Shown: piece by piece, positions 1 through 5,244 of the stretch | How the letters are laid out: each line of letters begins with the position of its first letter | How positions within the stretch are numbered: position 1 is the first letter of the stretch | Notes under the pieces: generated by a model | Database searches by the model: none | What the model was told of the DNA's origin: nothing | Seen by the model: only the letters and a program-made list of their open reading frames with translations | Translations under genes and position numbers: made by a program | Assembly (NCBI GenBank): GCA_019416395.1 | Contig: DXXH01000124.1 | Location: 1 to 5,244 of the forward strand | Reading direction: 5' to 3' | DNA length: 5,244 bases | Source: Clostridiales bacterium | Lineage (GTDB): Bacteria; Bacillota; Clostridia; Oscillospirales; Acutalibacteraceae

Positions 1-242
1 ATTTCAAACTATATTTATGACAAAAGCAAATTGGACAACCCCATGGAGCCTCCCCTGTTTTCAAAAAAAAAAAAATGAAAAATACGTTTTTTGAGAGAGA
101 GGATTTCTAACCGAATTACAGCTTTTTTTCCTTTTGATCTAAGCCTTGAATCTTTCCTTAAATTCATTTTTCTATATGGAATGGGGATAAGCCGTGTATT
201 TTCAAAAAATGCCTAATTTTTTTCTCATCTGTTCAACACTTA
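1..242. other. AT-rich intergenic region without a gene
   Basis: I see no gene here. The stretch is very AT-rich, with a 13-base A run (63-75) and T or A tracts at 87-92, 122-129, 204-209 and 217-223. The 11-mer TTTTCAAAAAA occurs twice (58-68 and 199-209). The only start codons open very short frames: an 11-codon frame from the ATG at 75 with no ribosome binding site, and a 9-codon frame on the - strand from 44. The A and T tracts may bend the DNA upstream of the promoter at 243, but that is inference. No tRNA, riboswitch or terminator of an upstream gene could be recognised. Confidence 0.6.
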
Positions 243-271
243 TTGACATTGAAAAAAGAGTGTGCTAAGAT
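243..271 (+). promoter_or_regulatory. SigA-type promoter of the VOC-SDR-GH1-SDR operon
   Basis: There is a perfect -35 box TTGACA (243-248), a 17-base spacer, and the -10 box TAAGAT (266-271), which matches four of six consensus bases. A TG at 263-264 in the extended -10 position compensates for the weaker -10 box. Transcription would start near 278, giving an untranslated leader of about 128 nt before the ATG at 406. It is the only well-spaced promoter I found in the leader region, and the small gaps between the four genes downstream suggest that it drives all of them. Confidence 0.75.
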
Positions 272-274
272 GAT

Positions 275-303
275 TTCGAAAATTGCTTTTGCTACTTTTC
301 GAA
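275..303. promoter_or_regulatory. Inverted repeat over the predicted start site, likely operator
   Basis: TTCGAAAA (275-282) and TTTTCGAA (296-303) form a perfect 8-bp inverted repeat separated by 13 bases. It begins four bases after the -10 box, so it covers the predicted transcription start near 278. That is a common place for a repressor to block RNA polymerase. The left arm lies in the smaller palindrome TTTCGAAA (274-281). Further TTTCG boxes follow at 307-311 and, inverted, at 335-339. The central CG resembles operators of LacI-family sugar regulators, but no regulator gene is in the window. The repeat could instead act as an RNA stem at the 5' end of the transcript. Confidence 0.45.
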
Positions 304-343
304 TAGTTTCGTTTTTGTTCAAAATTATTTGTAGCGAAAGTAC

Positions 344-367
344 CCCAACGCTCCTGGCAGCGCTGGG
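344..367 (+). other. GC-rich hairpin in the operon's untranslated leader
   Basis: The arms 344-352 (CCCAACGCT) and 359-367 (AGCGCTGGG) pair over nine positions with one A·C mismatch, around a six-base loop. The hairpin lies about 23 nt before the ribosome binding site at 391-397. A run of six T residues (380-385) begins 12 nt after the stem, too far for a classical intrinsic terminator. It may stabilise the message or take part in leader regulation; no known riboswitch or T-box pattern could be recognised. Confidence 0.4.
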
Positions 368-390
368 ACATCTTATCAGTTTTTTATAGA

Positions 391-397
391 AAGGGAG
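391..397 (+). promoter_or_regulatory. Ribosome binding site fixing the VOC gene start
   Basis: AAGGGAG ends eight bases before the ATG at 406, a normal spacing. An in-frame TTG at 400 lies only two bases from this site and would add two residues, so the ATG is the better start. Confidence 0.75.
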
Positions 398-405
398 TTT
401 TGTAC

Positions 406-867
406 ATGAGTGGAGTAATCGGTACGAATCTTATCGCCCAAGTCGGATTCATTGTGAAAGACATCGAAACCACCAAGAAAAAGTTTGCCGAGTTCTTTGG
501 CGTAGAGGTTCCCCCTCACTTTGACGGCGGAAAATACGAGGTCACTGGCACCACCGTGGAAGGCCAACCCGCCCCCGACGCCAACTGCTGGATGGCCTTT
601 TTCGATGTGGGCCCCGGCATTCAAATTGAGCTGATTCAGCCCAACGGCGTGAAGAGCACTTGGCAGGATTTCCTGGACCAGCATGGTGAAGGAATCCACC
701 ACATTGCTTTTAACGTAAAGGGTATGGACGAAAAAATTGCCAGCTGCGAGAACTTTGGCATGAAGTGCGTACAGCGGGGTAAATACGGCGGCGGCAACGG
801 GGAATACGCTTACATGGACGCTCACGGCGATTTGAAATGCCTCATTGAATTACTGGAAAGCTATTGA
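406..867 (+). CDS. VOC-superfamily (glyoxalase-fold) protein, methylmalonyl-CoA epimerase-like
   Basis: The protein has 153 residues, with the two-repeat layout of vicinal oxygen chelate enzymes. The first repeat opens with AQVGFIVKDIE (11-21) and closes with IQIELIQP (72-79). The second opens with GIHHIAFNV (96-104) and closes with CLIELLE (145-151). In this superfamily four side chains bind a divalent metal, usually one at each of these strands. Here the likely ligands are Gln12, Glu75, His99 and Glu148. Relatives such as methylmalonyl-CoA epimerase have His at the first position, so Gln12 is a notable change. The superfamily includes epimerases, glyoxalase I, ring-cleaving dioxygenases and lyases, so the reaction cannot be named. 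There is no signal peptide, so it should be cytoplasmic. It is the first gene of the operon, 38 nt before the first SDR, which hints that it acts on the sugar or aglycone handled by the GH1 enzyme and dehydrogenases. Family call firm; function open. Confidence 0.85.
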   Translation: MSGVIGTNLIAQVGFIVKDIETTKKKFAEFFGVEVPPHFDGGKYEVTGTTVEGQPAPDANCWMAFFDVGPGIQIELIQPNGVKSTWQDFLDQHGEGIHHIAFNVKGMDEKIASCENFGMKCVQRGKYGGGNGEYAYMDAHGDLKCLIELLESY

Positions 868-905
868 GCTCTCCCACACCCCAGCATAAAAAGGAGTAGA
901 GTTGT

Positions 906-1598
906 ATGAATGTTGTGATTATCGGCGCCACCCAGGGCTTAGGGCTGTGCCTGGTAAAACGCTTTTTGGAAAGCGGTCACAAGGTGGCTGCTGGCGTGGT
1001 GGACCGAGAGGTCCCCATGTCTTTAAAGCCTCTGGCGGAAACCTATGGAGATAAACTCCTGGTCTTTCAGGCAGACGTTACCAACGAAGAAGAAATCCAG
1101 AAAGGCGCCCAGGCTTGCGGGGAGTTTCTGGGGGAAGTGGATTCCCTGTGCAACGTGGCAGGTGTTTTGCTCCCTGGCGACCGGGTAAATACTATTGAAA
1201 AGTGCGATGTGGCCGAACTGCGTAAAACCATGGCAGTCAACGCTATGGGCCCGGTCATTGTGGGAAAATATTTTTATCCCGTGATGAAGAAAGGCGGCAG
1301 CCTGTTTACCATCACTTCGGAAGGGGTCAACGTGAAGAGCTGCGGTACCTGGGTACCCTGCTACGCCCTTTCCAAACTGGCAGCCACAAAAGTGGCGGGG
1401 ATTTTCAACGCCTCGGTGGAAGATGTGGATTTCTATTCCGTCCACCCCGGCCGCATGAATACGGAAATGGGCCGGACCACTGCCCAAATCGAGCCGGAAG
1501 AATCCGCAGAAGGCATTTACAAACTGATGACCGGCGTTACGCCGGTTTCCAGGCAGGAATGGTACATTGACTACAAGGGTGAGCCAATGCCATGCTGA
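906..1598 (+). CDS. Short-chain dehydrogenase/reductase (classical SDR, CsgA-like), first copy
   Basis: This 230-residue Rossmann-fold oxidoreductase keeps the classical SDR motifs: GATQGLG (7-13) for the dinucleotide, an Asp57 for the adenine ring, NVAG (83-86), and the catalytic set Asn112, Ser138, Tyr153 and Lys157. The HPGRMNTEMG segment (180-189) matches the usual PG motif after the active site. The first motif lacks the leading Thr of TGxxxGxG. The C-terminal pattern, EESAEGI then WYIDYKGEPMPC, resembles SDRs related to C-factor; the usual final Trp is Cys230. Such enzymes oxidise an alcohol or reduce a ketone with NAD(P)(H); the substrate is unknown. The ATG at 906 follows AAGGAG (891-896) with nine bases between. 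It lies between the VOC gene and the GH1 gene (20 nt) in the same transcript, and resembles the second SDR at 2991. That suggests both act in one glycoside pathway, perhaps on the aglycone or a keto-sugar. Confidence 0.9.
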   Translation: MNVVIIGATQGLGLCLVKRFLESGHKVAAGVVDREVPMSLKPLAETYGDKLLVFQADVTNEEEIQKGAQACGEFLGEVDSLCNVAGVLLPGDRVNTIEKCDVAELRKTMAVNAMGPVIVGKYFYPVMKKGGSLFTITSEGVNVKSCGTWVPCYALSKLAATKVAGIFNASVEDVDFYSVHPGRMNTEMGRTTAQIEPEESAEGIYKLMTGVTPVSRQEWYIDYKGEPMPC

Positions 1599-1618
1599 CC
1601 TTTTAGGGAGGTAGTTTT

Positions 1619-2974
1619 ATGGGATTTCGGAAAGACTTTGTATGGGGCGGCGCCACTGCCTCTTATCAGATTGAAGGTGGAGCCTACGAAGACGGAAAAG
1701 GGCTTTCTGTCTGGGATATGTTCTGCAAAGAACCGGGCCGGGTAGCCGACGGCCGCAACGGCGATGTGGCCTGCGACCATTACCACCGCTACCAGGAAGA
1801 CGTAGACCTGATGAAGCAGCTGGGCTTTAAGGGATACCGGTTCTCCATCTCCTGGCCTAGGATCGTTCCCGATGGCGGCATGGGCCCCATCAATGAAAAG
1901 GGGCTGGATTTTTATGACCGGCTGACCGATAGCCTGTTGGAAGCAGGCATCACCCCCTATGCCACCCTGTACCACTGGGACATGCCTTATGAAATGTTCC
2001 GCCGGGGCGGCTGGATGAACGGGGATTCTTCCAAGTGGTTCGCACGGTACGCCGAGGCAGTGGCGAAACGTCTGGGTGACCGTGTAAAGCACTTTATGAC
2101 CTTCAACGAACCCCAGTGCTTTATCGGGATCAGCATGCACACCACCGAGCATGCTCCTGGGATCCCCTTCCCCATTTGGGACACCCTGCTCATGGCCCAT
2201 CACGTTTTGCTGGCCCACGGTCTTGCGGTGCAAACTCTGCGGGCAAACGTGAGCGGAGCACAAGTCGGTTGGGCCCCCACTTGCAGCGCTCATTATCCGG
2301 AAGTGGAAACTCCCGAGAACATTGAAGCAGCCCGGAAAGCGTTCTTTGACATCGATCTGGACCGTCCCTTCTGGGCAGCGTCCACCTGGAGCGATCCGGT
2401 ATTCCTGGGCGACTATCCCGCCAAGCTCCGGGAAAAATACGGGGATTATGTACCCAAAATGACCGAGGAAGACCGCCGCATTATTACAGAACCTTTGGAT
2501 TTCCTGGGCCAGAACATCTATAACGGTATGGGTGTGGAAGATGACGGCCATGGTGGTTACCGGTTTATCCGCCGCAAGCCTGGCTACGCTTACACTGGTG
2601 CAGGTTGGCCCGTGACGCCTAAGTCCCTGTATTGGGGACCCCGCTTCCTGGCGGAGCGTTATCAAAAGCCCATTTACCTGACCGAAAACGGCATTTCCTG
2701 CCCGGACGTTGTCTCCCTGGATGGGAAAGTACACGACCCTGCCCGCATCGACTTCACCCAGCGCTATCCCCGGGAACTGAAGCGGGCTGCCGACGACGGA
2801 ATCGATATTCGGGGCTATTTCCACTGGTGTGTCACGGATAACTTTGAATGGGCCAAAGGTTTCACCGAGCGCTTCGGCATGATCTACTGCGATTTCGAAA
2901 CCCAGCAGCGCATTTTGAAGGATTCCGCCTTGTGGTACAAGGACGTGATCGCTTCCAACGGTGAAACTCTGTAA
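1619..2974 (+). CDS. Family GH1 beta-glucosidase, cytoplasmic
   Basis: The protein has 451 residues, the normal length for a single-domain GH1 TIM barrel. The N-terminus FVWGGATASYQIEGG (7-21) is typical of the family. The acid/base is Glu164 in TFNEP and the nucleophile Glu356 in YLTENG, so it should be a retaining hydrolase. The sugar-binding residues Gln17, His119, Asn163, Tyr301, Trp403, Glu410 and Trp411 are all present. The FEW motif (409-411) is typical of enzymes acting on unphosphorylated beta-glucosides; the Ser-Lys-Tyr pattern of 6-phospho-beta-glucosidases is not seen. It probably cleaves beta-glucosides or close relatives such as fucosides or galactosides; the aglycone cannot be read from sequence. 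There is no signal peptide, so the glycoside must be imported, yet no transporter or PTS gene is in the window. The start is fixed by AGGGAGGT (1605-1612), six bases before the ATG. It sits 20 nt after one SDR and 16 nt before another, an unusual setting suggesting combined hydrolysis and redox processing. Confidence 0.95.
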   Translation: MGFRKDFVWGGATASYQIEGGAYEDGKGLSVWDMFCKEPGRVADGRNGDVACDHYHRYQEDVDLMKQLGFKGYRFSISWPRIVPDGGMGPINEKGLDFYDRLTDSLLEAGITPYATLYHWDMPYEMFRRGGWMNGDSSKWFARYAEAVAKRLGDRVKHFMTFNEPQCFIGISMHTTEHAPGIPFPIWDTLLMAHHVLLAHGLAVQTLRANVSGAQVGWAPTCSAHYPEVETPENIEAARKAFFDIDLDRPFWAASTWSDPVFLGDYPAKLREKYGDYVPKMTEEDRRIITEPLDFLGQNIYNGMGVEDDGHGGYRFIRRKPGYAYTGAGWPVTPKSLYWGPRFLAERYQKPIYLTENGISCPDVVSLDGKVHDPARIDFTQRYPRELKRAADDGIDIRGYFHWCVTDNFEWAKGFTERFGMIYCDFETQQRILKDSALWYKDVIASNGETL

Positions 2975-2990
2975 AGAAAGGAACAACACT

Positions 2991-3704
2991 ATGAGCCGAT
3001 TGATTGTAATTACCGGCGCAGGCCGCGGGCTGGGGCTGTCCCTGGCTCAGCGCCACCTGGCCCAAGGGGACCGGGTGTGGGCCCTGGAATGGAAGCCCAC
3101 AGAGGAGCTCACCGCCCTGGAAAAAAGCTATCCCGAAGCGCTGAAATGGGCTTCCTGTGATATTTCTTCTACGGAATCGGTGAATCAGGCCTGTGCTCCC
3201 ATTCTGGCCCAAGGGGAAACCATTGGTATCCTCTACAACGTGGCTGGCATCTATTTGCAAAACGCCCGCCATGGCCTGATGGAAACAGACCTGGACGAAG
3301 GGCTTCCCATGTACGACATCAACGGTGTGGGACTGCTGCGGGTGTGCAAAGCGCTGTTTCCTCTGCTAGGAGAAGGCTCTTTGGTGGCAAACATCACCTC
3401 GGAAGCGGGAAGCATTACCAACTGTTACCGTGACGGGGAATACATGTACTGCATTTCCAAAGCCGCCGCCAATATGGCGTCCAAGCTGCTCTCCAATGAG
3501 CTATACCCCAAAGGCGCCAGAGTGATCTGTTTCCACCCTGGCTGGCTCCGTACACAAATTGGCGGTGCTAACGCCTACGCTTCTCCCAACTCCATCGATC
3601 CTTCAGAAAGCGCCGCAGGAATTATGTCGGTTACCGACCACATCGACACCATTCCCCCCAGCTGGCTATTTATGGATTACCAGCGGAACCTTCTCCCCTG
3701 GTAA
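2991..3704 (+). CDS. Short-chain dehydrogenase/reductase (classical SDR, CsgA-like), second copy
   Basis: This 237-residue SDR has the full nucleotide motif TGAGRGLG (8-15), Asp57, NVAG (83-86), and the catalytic residues Asn111, Ser137, Tyr153 and Lys157, followed by HPGW (182-185). Glu33 sits at the end of the second strand, where an acidic residue usually favours NAD(H) over NADP(H). The C-terminus, SESAAGI then WLFMDYQRNLLPW, matches the first SDR at 906, and NVAG and the Tyr/Lys pair fall at the same residue numbers in both. The two are therefore likely paralogues, though clearly diverged in the substrate loop (about 140-152 and 186-205). The ATG at 2991 is chosen because AAAGG (2977-2981) lies nine bases before it; an upstream in-frame GTG at 2961 would overlap the GH1 gene and has no such site. 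Last gene of the operon, ahead of the terminator at 3722. Substrate unknown; perhaps the product of the VOC or GH1 enzyme. Confidence 0.9.
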   Translation: MSRLIVITGAGRGLGLSLAQRHLAQGDRVWALEWKPTEELTALEKSYPEALKWASCDISSTESVNQACAPILAQGETIGILYNVAGIYLQNARHGLMETDLDEGLPMYDINGVGLLRVCKALFPLLGEGSLVANITSEAGSITNCYRDGEYMYCISKAAANMASKLLSNELYPKGARVICFHPGWLRTQIGGANAYASPNSIDPSESAAGIMSVTDHIDTIPPSWLFMDYQRNLLPW

Positions 3705-3721
3705 CCTAACACAAACAAACA

Positions 3722-3768
3722 AAATGGAGCGCCCCGTTTCCAAAGATCTGAAACAGGGCGCTCCATTT
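3722..3768. terminator. Bidirectional intrinsic terminator between convergent genes
   Basis: The arms 3722-3740 and 3750-3768 pair over 19 bases with a single C·A mismatch, around a nine-base loop (3741-3749). The core contains GGAGCGCC. On the + strand the 3' arm ends in TTT and runs into ATTTTATCTTTTTT. On the - strand the same hairpin is followed by TTTTGTTTGTTTG. It lies 17 nt after the SDR stop codon and 35 nt from the stop codon of the convergent isomerase-like gene, so it can end both transcripts. Confidence 0.9.
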
Positions 3769-3803
3769 ATTTTATCTTTTTTCGGCGAAATCAGTGTAAA
3801 ACG

Positions 3804-5150
3804 TTAGATCACTTCCACCTCGAACCCATACACCTTAGCCAGCTGCTGCAGCATATAGGTTACATCTCCCTGAATGAGAATGGCGTGGTGGGAAGAAAGG
3901 GCTTCCATCACCTTGTGACCGCTGTTGTTGCGGTAACGGATCAAAGCGCCGTTGCGGCAGTCAGATCCAGGATACTGAGCATAATCCTCGATCTCCGCTT
4001 CGATGATGGTCAGCTTATGCATATCCGCGTGGAGTTTGGCCATCACCACCGGACCTGTGGCCATGCGGCAATCGATCACAATGGCGTCGTCATTTACAAT
4101 TTCCAACACCTTGGGACGCATGGTCCACTGGGTGCAAAAACTCTTGGGAGCAAAGCCAAAATACCCACAGTGAACTCCCAGTGCGTGATTGTCCGGATCG
4201 GCAATGTTGGGGAATTCCTGAATCCGCTCGTGCTTCAAAGCCGCCATGCCCACCAGGAACGGGTAAATATTGGTCATCATAATGGGAAGATGCAAAGCGG
4301 AATAGGCAATGTACACACTGAGCAGTGTAATGGTATCCCCCTCGCACGCCCAGATAATCCCGTCATACTCGAACAGCCAGTTCCATGCCAGGCAGGGTGT
4401 AGTGGCAGAATGGAAGGATTCATTCAGACAGTTGGCGCCTACGCCTCCCACATTGCCCTCTTCCTCAATCACGTGCTTCACGGCAATGTAGATCTTTACT
4501 GCCTTCAAAATGTTGGGCAGAGAAACTCCTTCGGTGGGGGTAGCGCCTTTCCGCTCTTCCCACAGTGCCAATGCTTCCTCATCTGGGATCAGCTGGGCCA
4601 TTTGATTGACTTCTTTCCAGCTGCGGTACACCATTTTGATGCCAAAGGCTTTTTCAATCTGCTCTGTGCTCTCCTGGCTCCACCAGTAAAAGCGCTTGAA
4701 GATGTAAGCCTGCATGCCTTCTCCCGGGTCGTCCTGGAACATGAGGAACTTCATGCCATTTTTCATCTGGGCTTTGGCAGCGATGGCCCGCAGGATCACC
4801 TTTCCCAACTCCACAGTGTACGGGGTGAACACATTCAGCCCCACGTTTTCCCGCAGCCAAGTGACCACTTCCCAGTCCCACATTTCCACTGTGCCGAATT
4901 CGGAAGTCAGGGCCAAAATGGGCTTTTCAATAGGCTCCAGTTCCTTTTTATGCTCAAAGATACTCCCAATAAACTTGGGGAACAGCACAGCGTCCGCCTC
5001 TTCCGGGATCTCCTCTCCCAGATCGCGGGTGGGAAGGAACTCTGCCACATCGCCATAATGCTTTTGCAGCTGTTCCATTTGAAGCTCATACTCATTCCTC
5101 TCCCGGTCGTTGAACTCCACCAGGCGGAGAGCCAAGATTTTCGTTTTCAT
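3804..5150 (-). CDS. L-fucose/L-arabinose isomerase-like protein
   Basis: This 448-residue soluble protein resembles the L-fucose isomerase superfamily, whose members interconvert aldoses and ketoses with a divalent metal. The most telling part is residues 235-285, GVGANCLNE followed by a C-L-A-W-N segment and WACEGDT, then the histidine-rich GVHCGYFGF (325-333) and HHAILIQGD (421-429). By analogy with FucI, metal ligands could be Glu244, Asp272 and His421 or His422; this is inference. It is shorter than E. coli FucI (about 590 residues), in the range of the short isomerase-like proteins often left uncharacterised. The N-terminal part (1-200) has no motif I can assign. The gene converges on the SDR-GH1 operon and shares its terminator, so it is a separate transcript. 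It might isomerise the sugar released by the GH1 enzyme or an oxidised form of it. The substrate cannot be named, so no gene symbol is given. Confidence 0.75.
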   Translation of the reverse strand: MKTKILALRLVEFNDRERNEYELQMEQLQKHYGDVAEFLPTRDLGEEIPEEADAVLFPKFIGSIFEHKKELEPIEKPILALTSEFGTVEMWDWEVVTWLRENVGLNVFTPYTVELGKVILRAIAAKAQMKNGMKFLMFQDDPGEGMQAYIFKRFYWWSQESTEQIEKAFGIKMVYRSWKEVNQMAQLIPDEEALALWEERKGATPTEGVSLPNILKAVKIYIAVKHVIEEEGNVGGVGANCLNESFHSATTPCLAWNWLFEYDGIIWACEGDTITLLSVYIAYSALHLPIMMTNIYPFLVGMAALKHERIQEFPNIADPDNHALGVHCGYFGFAPKSFCTQWTMRPKVLEIVNDDAIVIDCRMATGPVVMAKLHADMHKLTIIEAEIEDYAQYPGSDCRNGALIRYRNNSGHKVMEALSSHHAILIQGDVTYMLQQLAKVYGFEVEVI

Positions 5151-5244
5151 AAACTGGAATCACCAAACCTTTCCAAAATAGAAATTTTATTTTTCGTTTA
5201 TTTTCTTTTTATTTTGAAATGCTATTTCGGTTATAATCATATAC
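5151..5244 (-). promoter_or_regulatory. Upstream region and ribosome binding site of the isomerase-like gene
   Basis: Reading on the - strand, GGTGAT (5159-5164) ends eight bases before the ATG. It has no GGAGG core but is complementary to the UCACC end of 16S rRNA, so it is an unusual yet plausible site; an AAAGG lies further upstream. The rest is very AT-rich. Possible -10 boxes on the - strand are TATGAT (5236-5241) and TATAAC (5230-5235), but their -35 boxes would fall beyond the window. TTTCG boxes at 5192-5196 and 5225-5229 resemble those in the leader of the other operon. No open reading frame is seen here. Confidence 0.4.

Noticed and set aside
15..57. Nine-codon - strand frame from ATG at 44 with AGGGGAGG upstream
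   Set aside because: The site and spacing look good, but the frame stops after nine codons, and no promoter or downstream gene is visible in the window.
75..110. Short + strand frame from ATG at 75 (11 codons)
   Set aside because: It is preceded only by the A run, has no ribosome binding site or promoter, and is too short to support.
146..178. Second promoter with TTGAAT and TATATG
   Set aside because: The spacer is 21 bases, too long for a SigA promoter, and the strong promoter at 243 explains transcription.
58..209. Direct repeat TTTTCAAAAAA at 58-68 and 199-209
   Set aside because: It is low-complexity sequence in a very AT-rich spacer and may easily occur by chance.
271..284. Catabolite-repression (cre) site in TG-ATTT-CG-AAAA-TT
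   Set aside because: The central CG and leading TG fit, but the closing CA and most of the inner consensus bases are missing.
1571..2989. Long open frame of 472 codons on the - strand opposite the GH1 gene
   Set aside because: It is a shadow of the GC-rich GH1 coding sequence: it has no recognisable domain, whereas the + strand frame has the full GH1 active site.

Overview
The window looks like chromosomal DNA of an anaerobic Clostridia-type member of the Bacillota, perhaps a gut Oscillospiraceae relative. This placement is inference from style only: every gene on the + strand has a strong AGGAGG-type ribosome binding site, the genes are fairly GC-rich, and the spacers at both ends are very AT-rich with long A and T tracts. 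Every gene call rests on motifs read by eye; no database search was possible.

Layout. Positions 1-405 are a non-coding leader region. It carries a good SigA-type promoter (243-271), a perfect inverted repeat sitting on the expected transcription start (275-303), a cluster of TTTCG/CGAAA boxes, and a GC-rich hairpin in the untranslated leader (344-367). A tightly packed four-gene operon follows on the + strand: a VOC-superfamily protein (406-867), a short-chain dehydrogenase (906-1598), a family GH1 beta-glucosidase (1619-2974) and a second, related short-chain dehydrogenase (2991-3704). The gaps are 38, 20 and 16 nt. A 19-bp hairpin with T-rich flanks on both sides (3722-3768) ends the operon. 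It probably also ends the convergent gene on the - strand (3804-5150), which encodes a protein related to L-fucose/L-arabinose isomerases. The last 94 bases are the AT-rich upstream region of that gene.

How the genes may work together. GH1 enzymes with this active site release glucose or a related sugar from unphosphorylated beta-glycosides. The protein has no signal peptide, so the glycoside must be imported by a transporter not in this window. Two SDR oxidoreductases and a VOC enzyme (a family of epimerases, lyases, dioxygenases and isomerases) in the same transcript suggest that the aglycone, or an oxidised form of the sugar, is further modified. The isomerase-like gene next door may belong to the same pathway; TTTCG boxes occur in both upstream regions, which weakly suggests shared control. 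The combination VOC-SDR-GH1-SDR with a FucI-like neighbour does not match a glycoside pathway I can name, and it is the main lead in this window.
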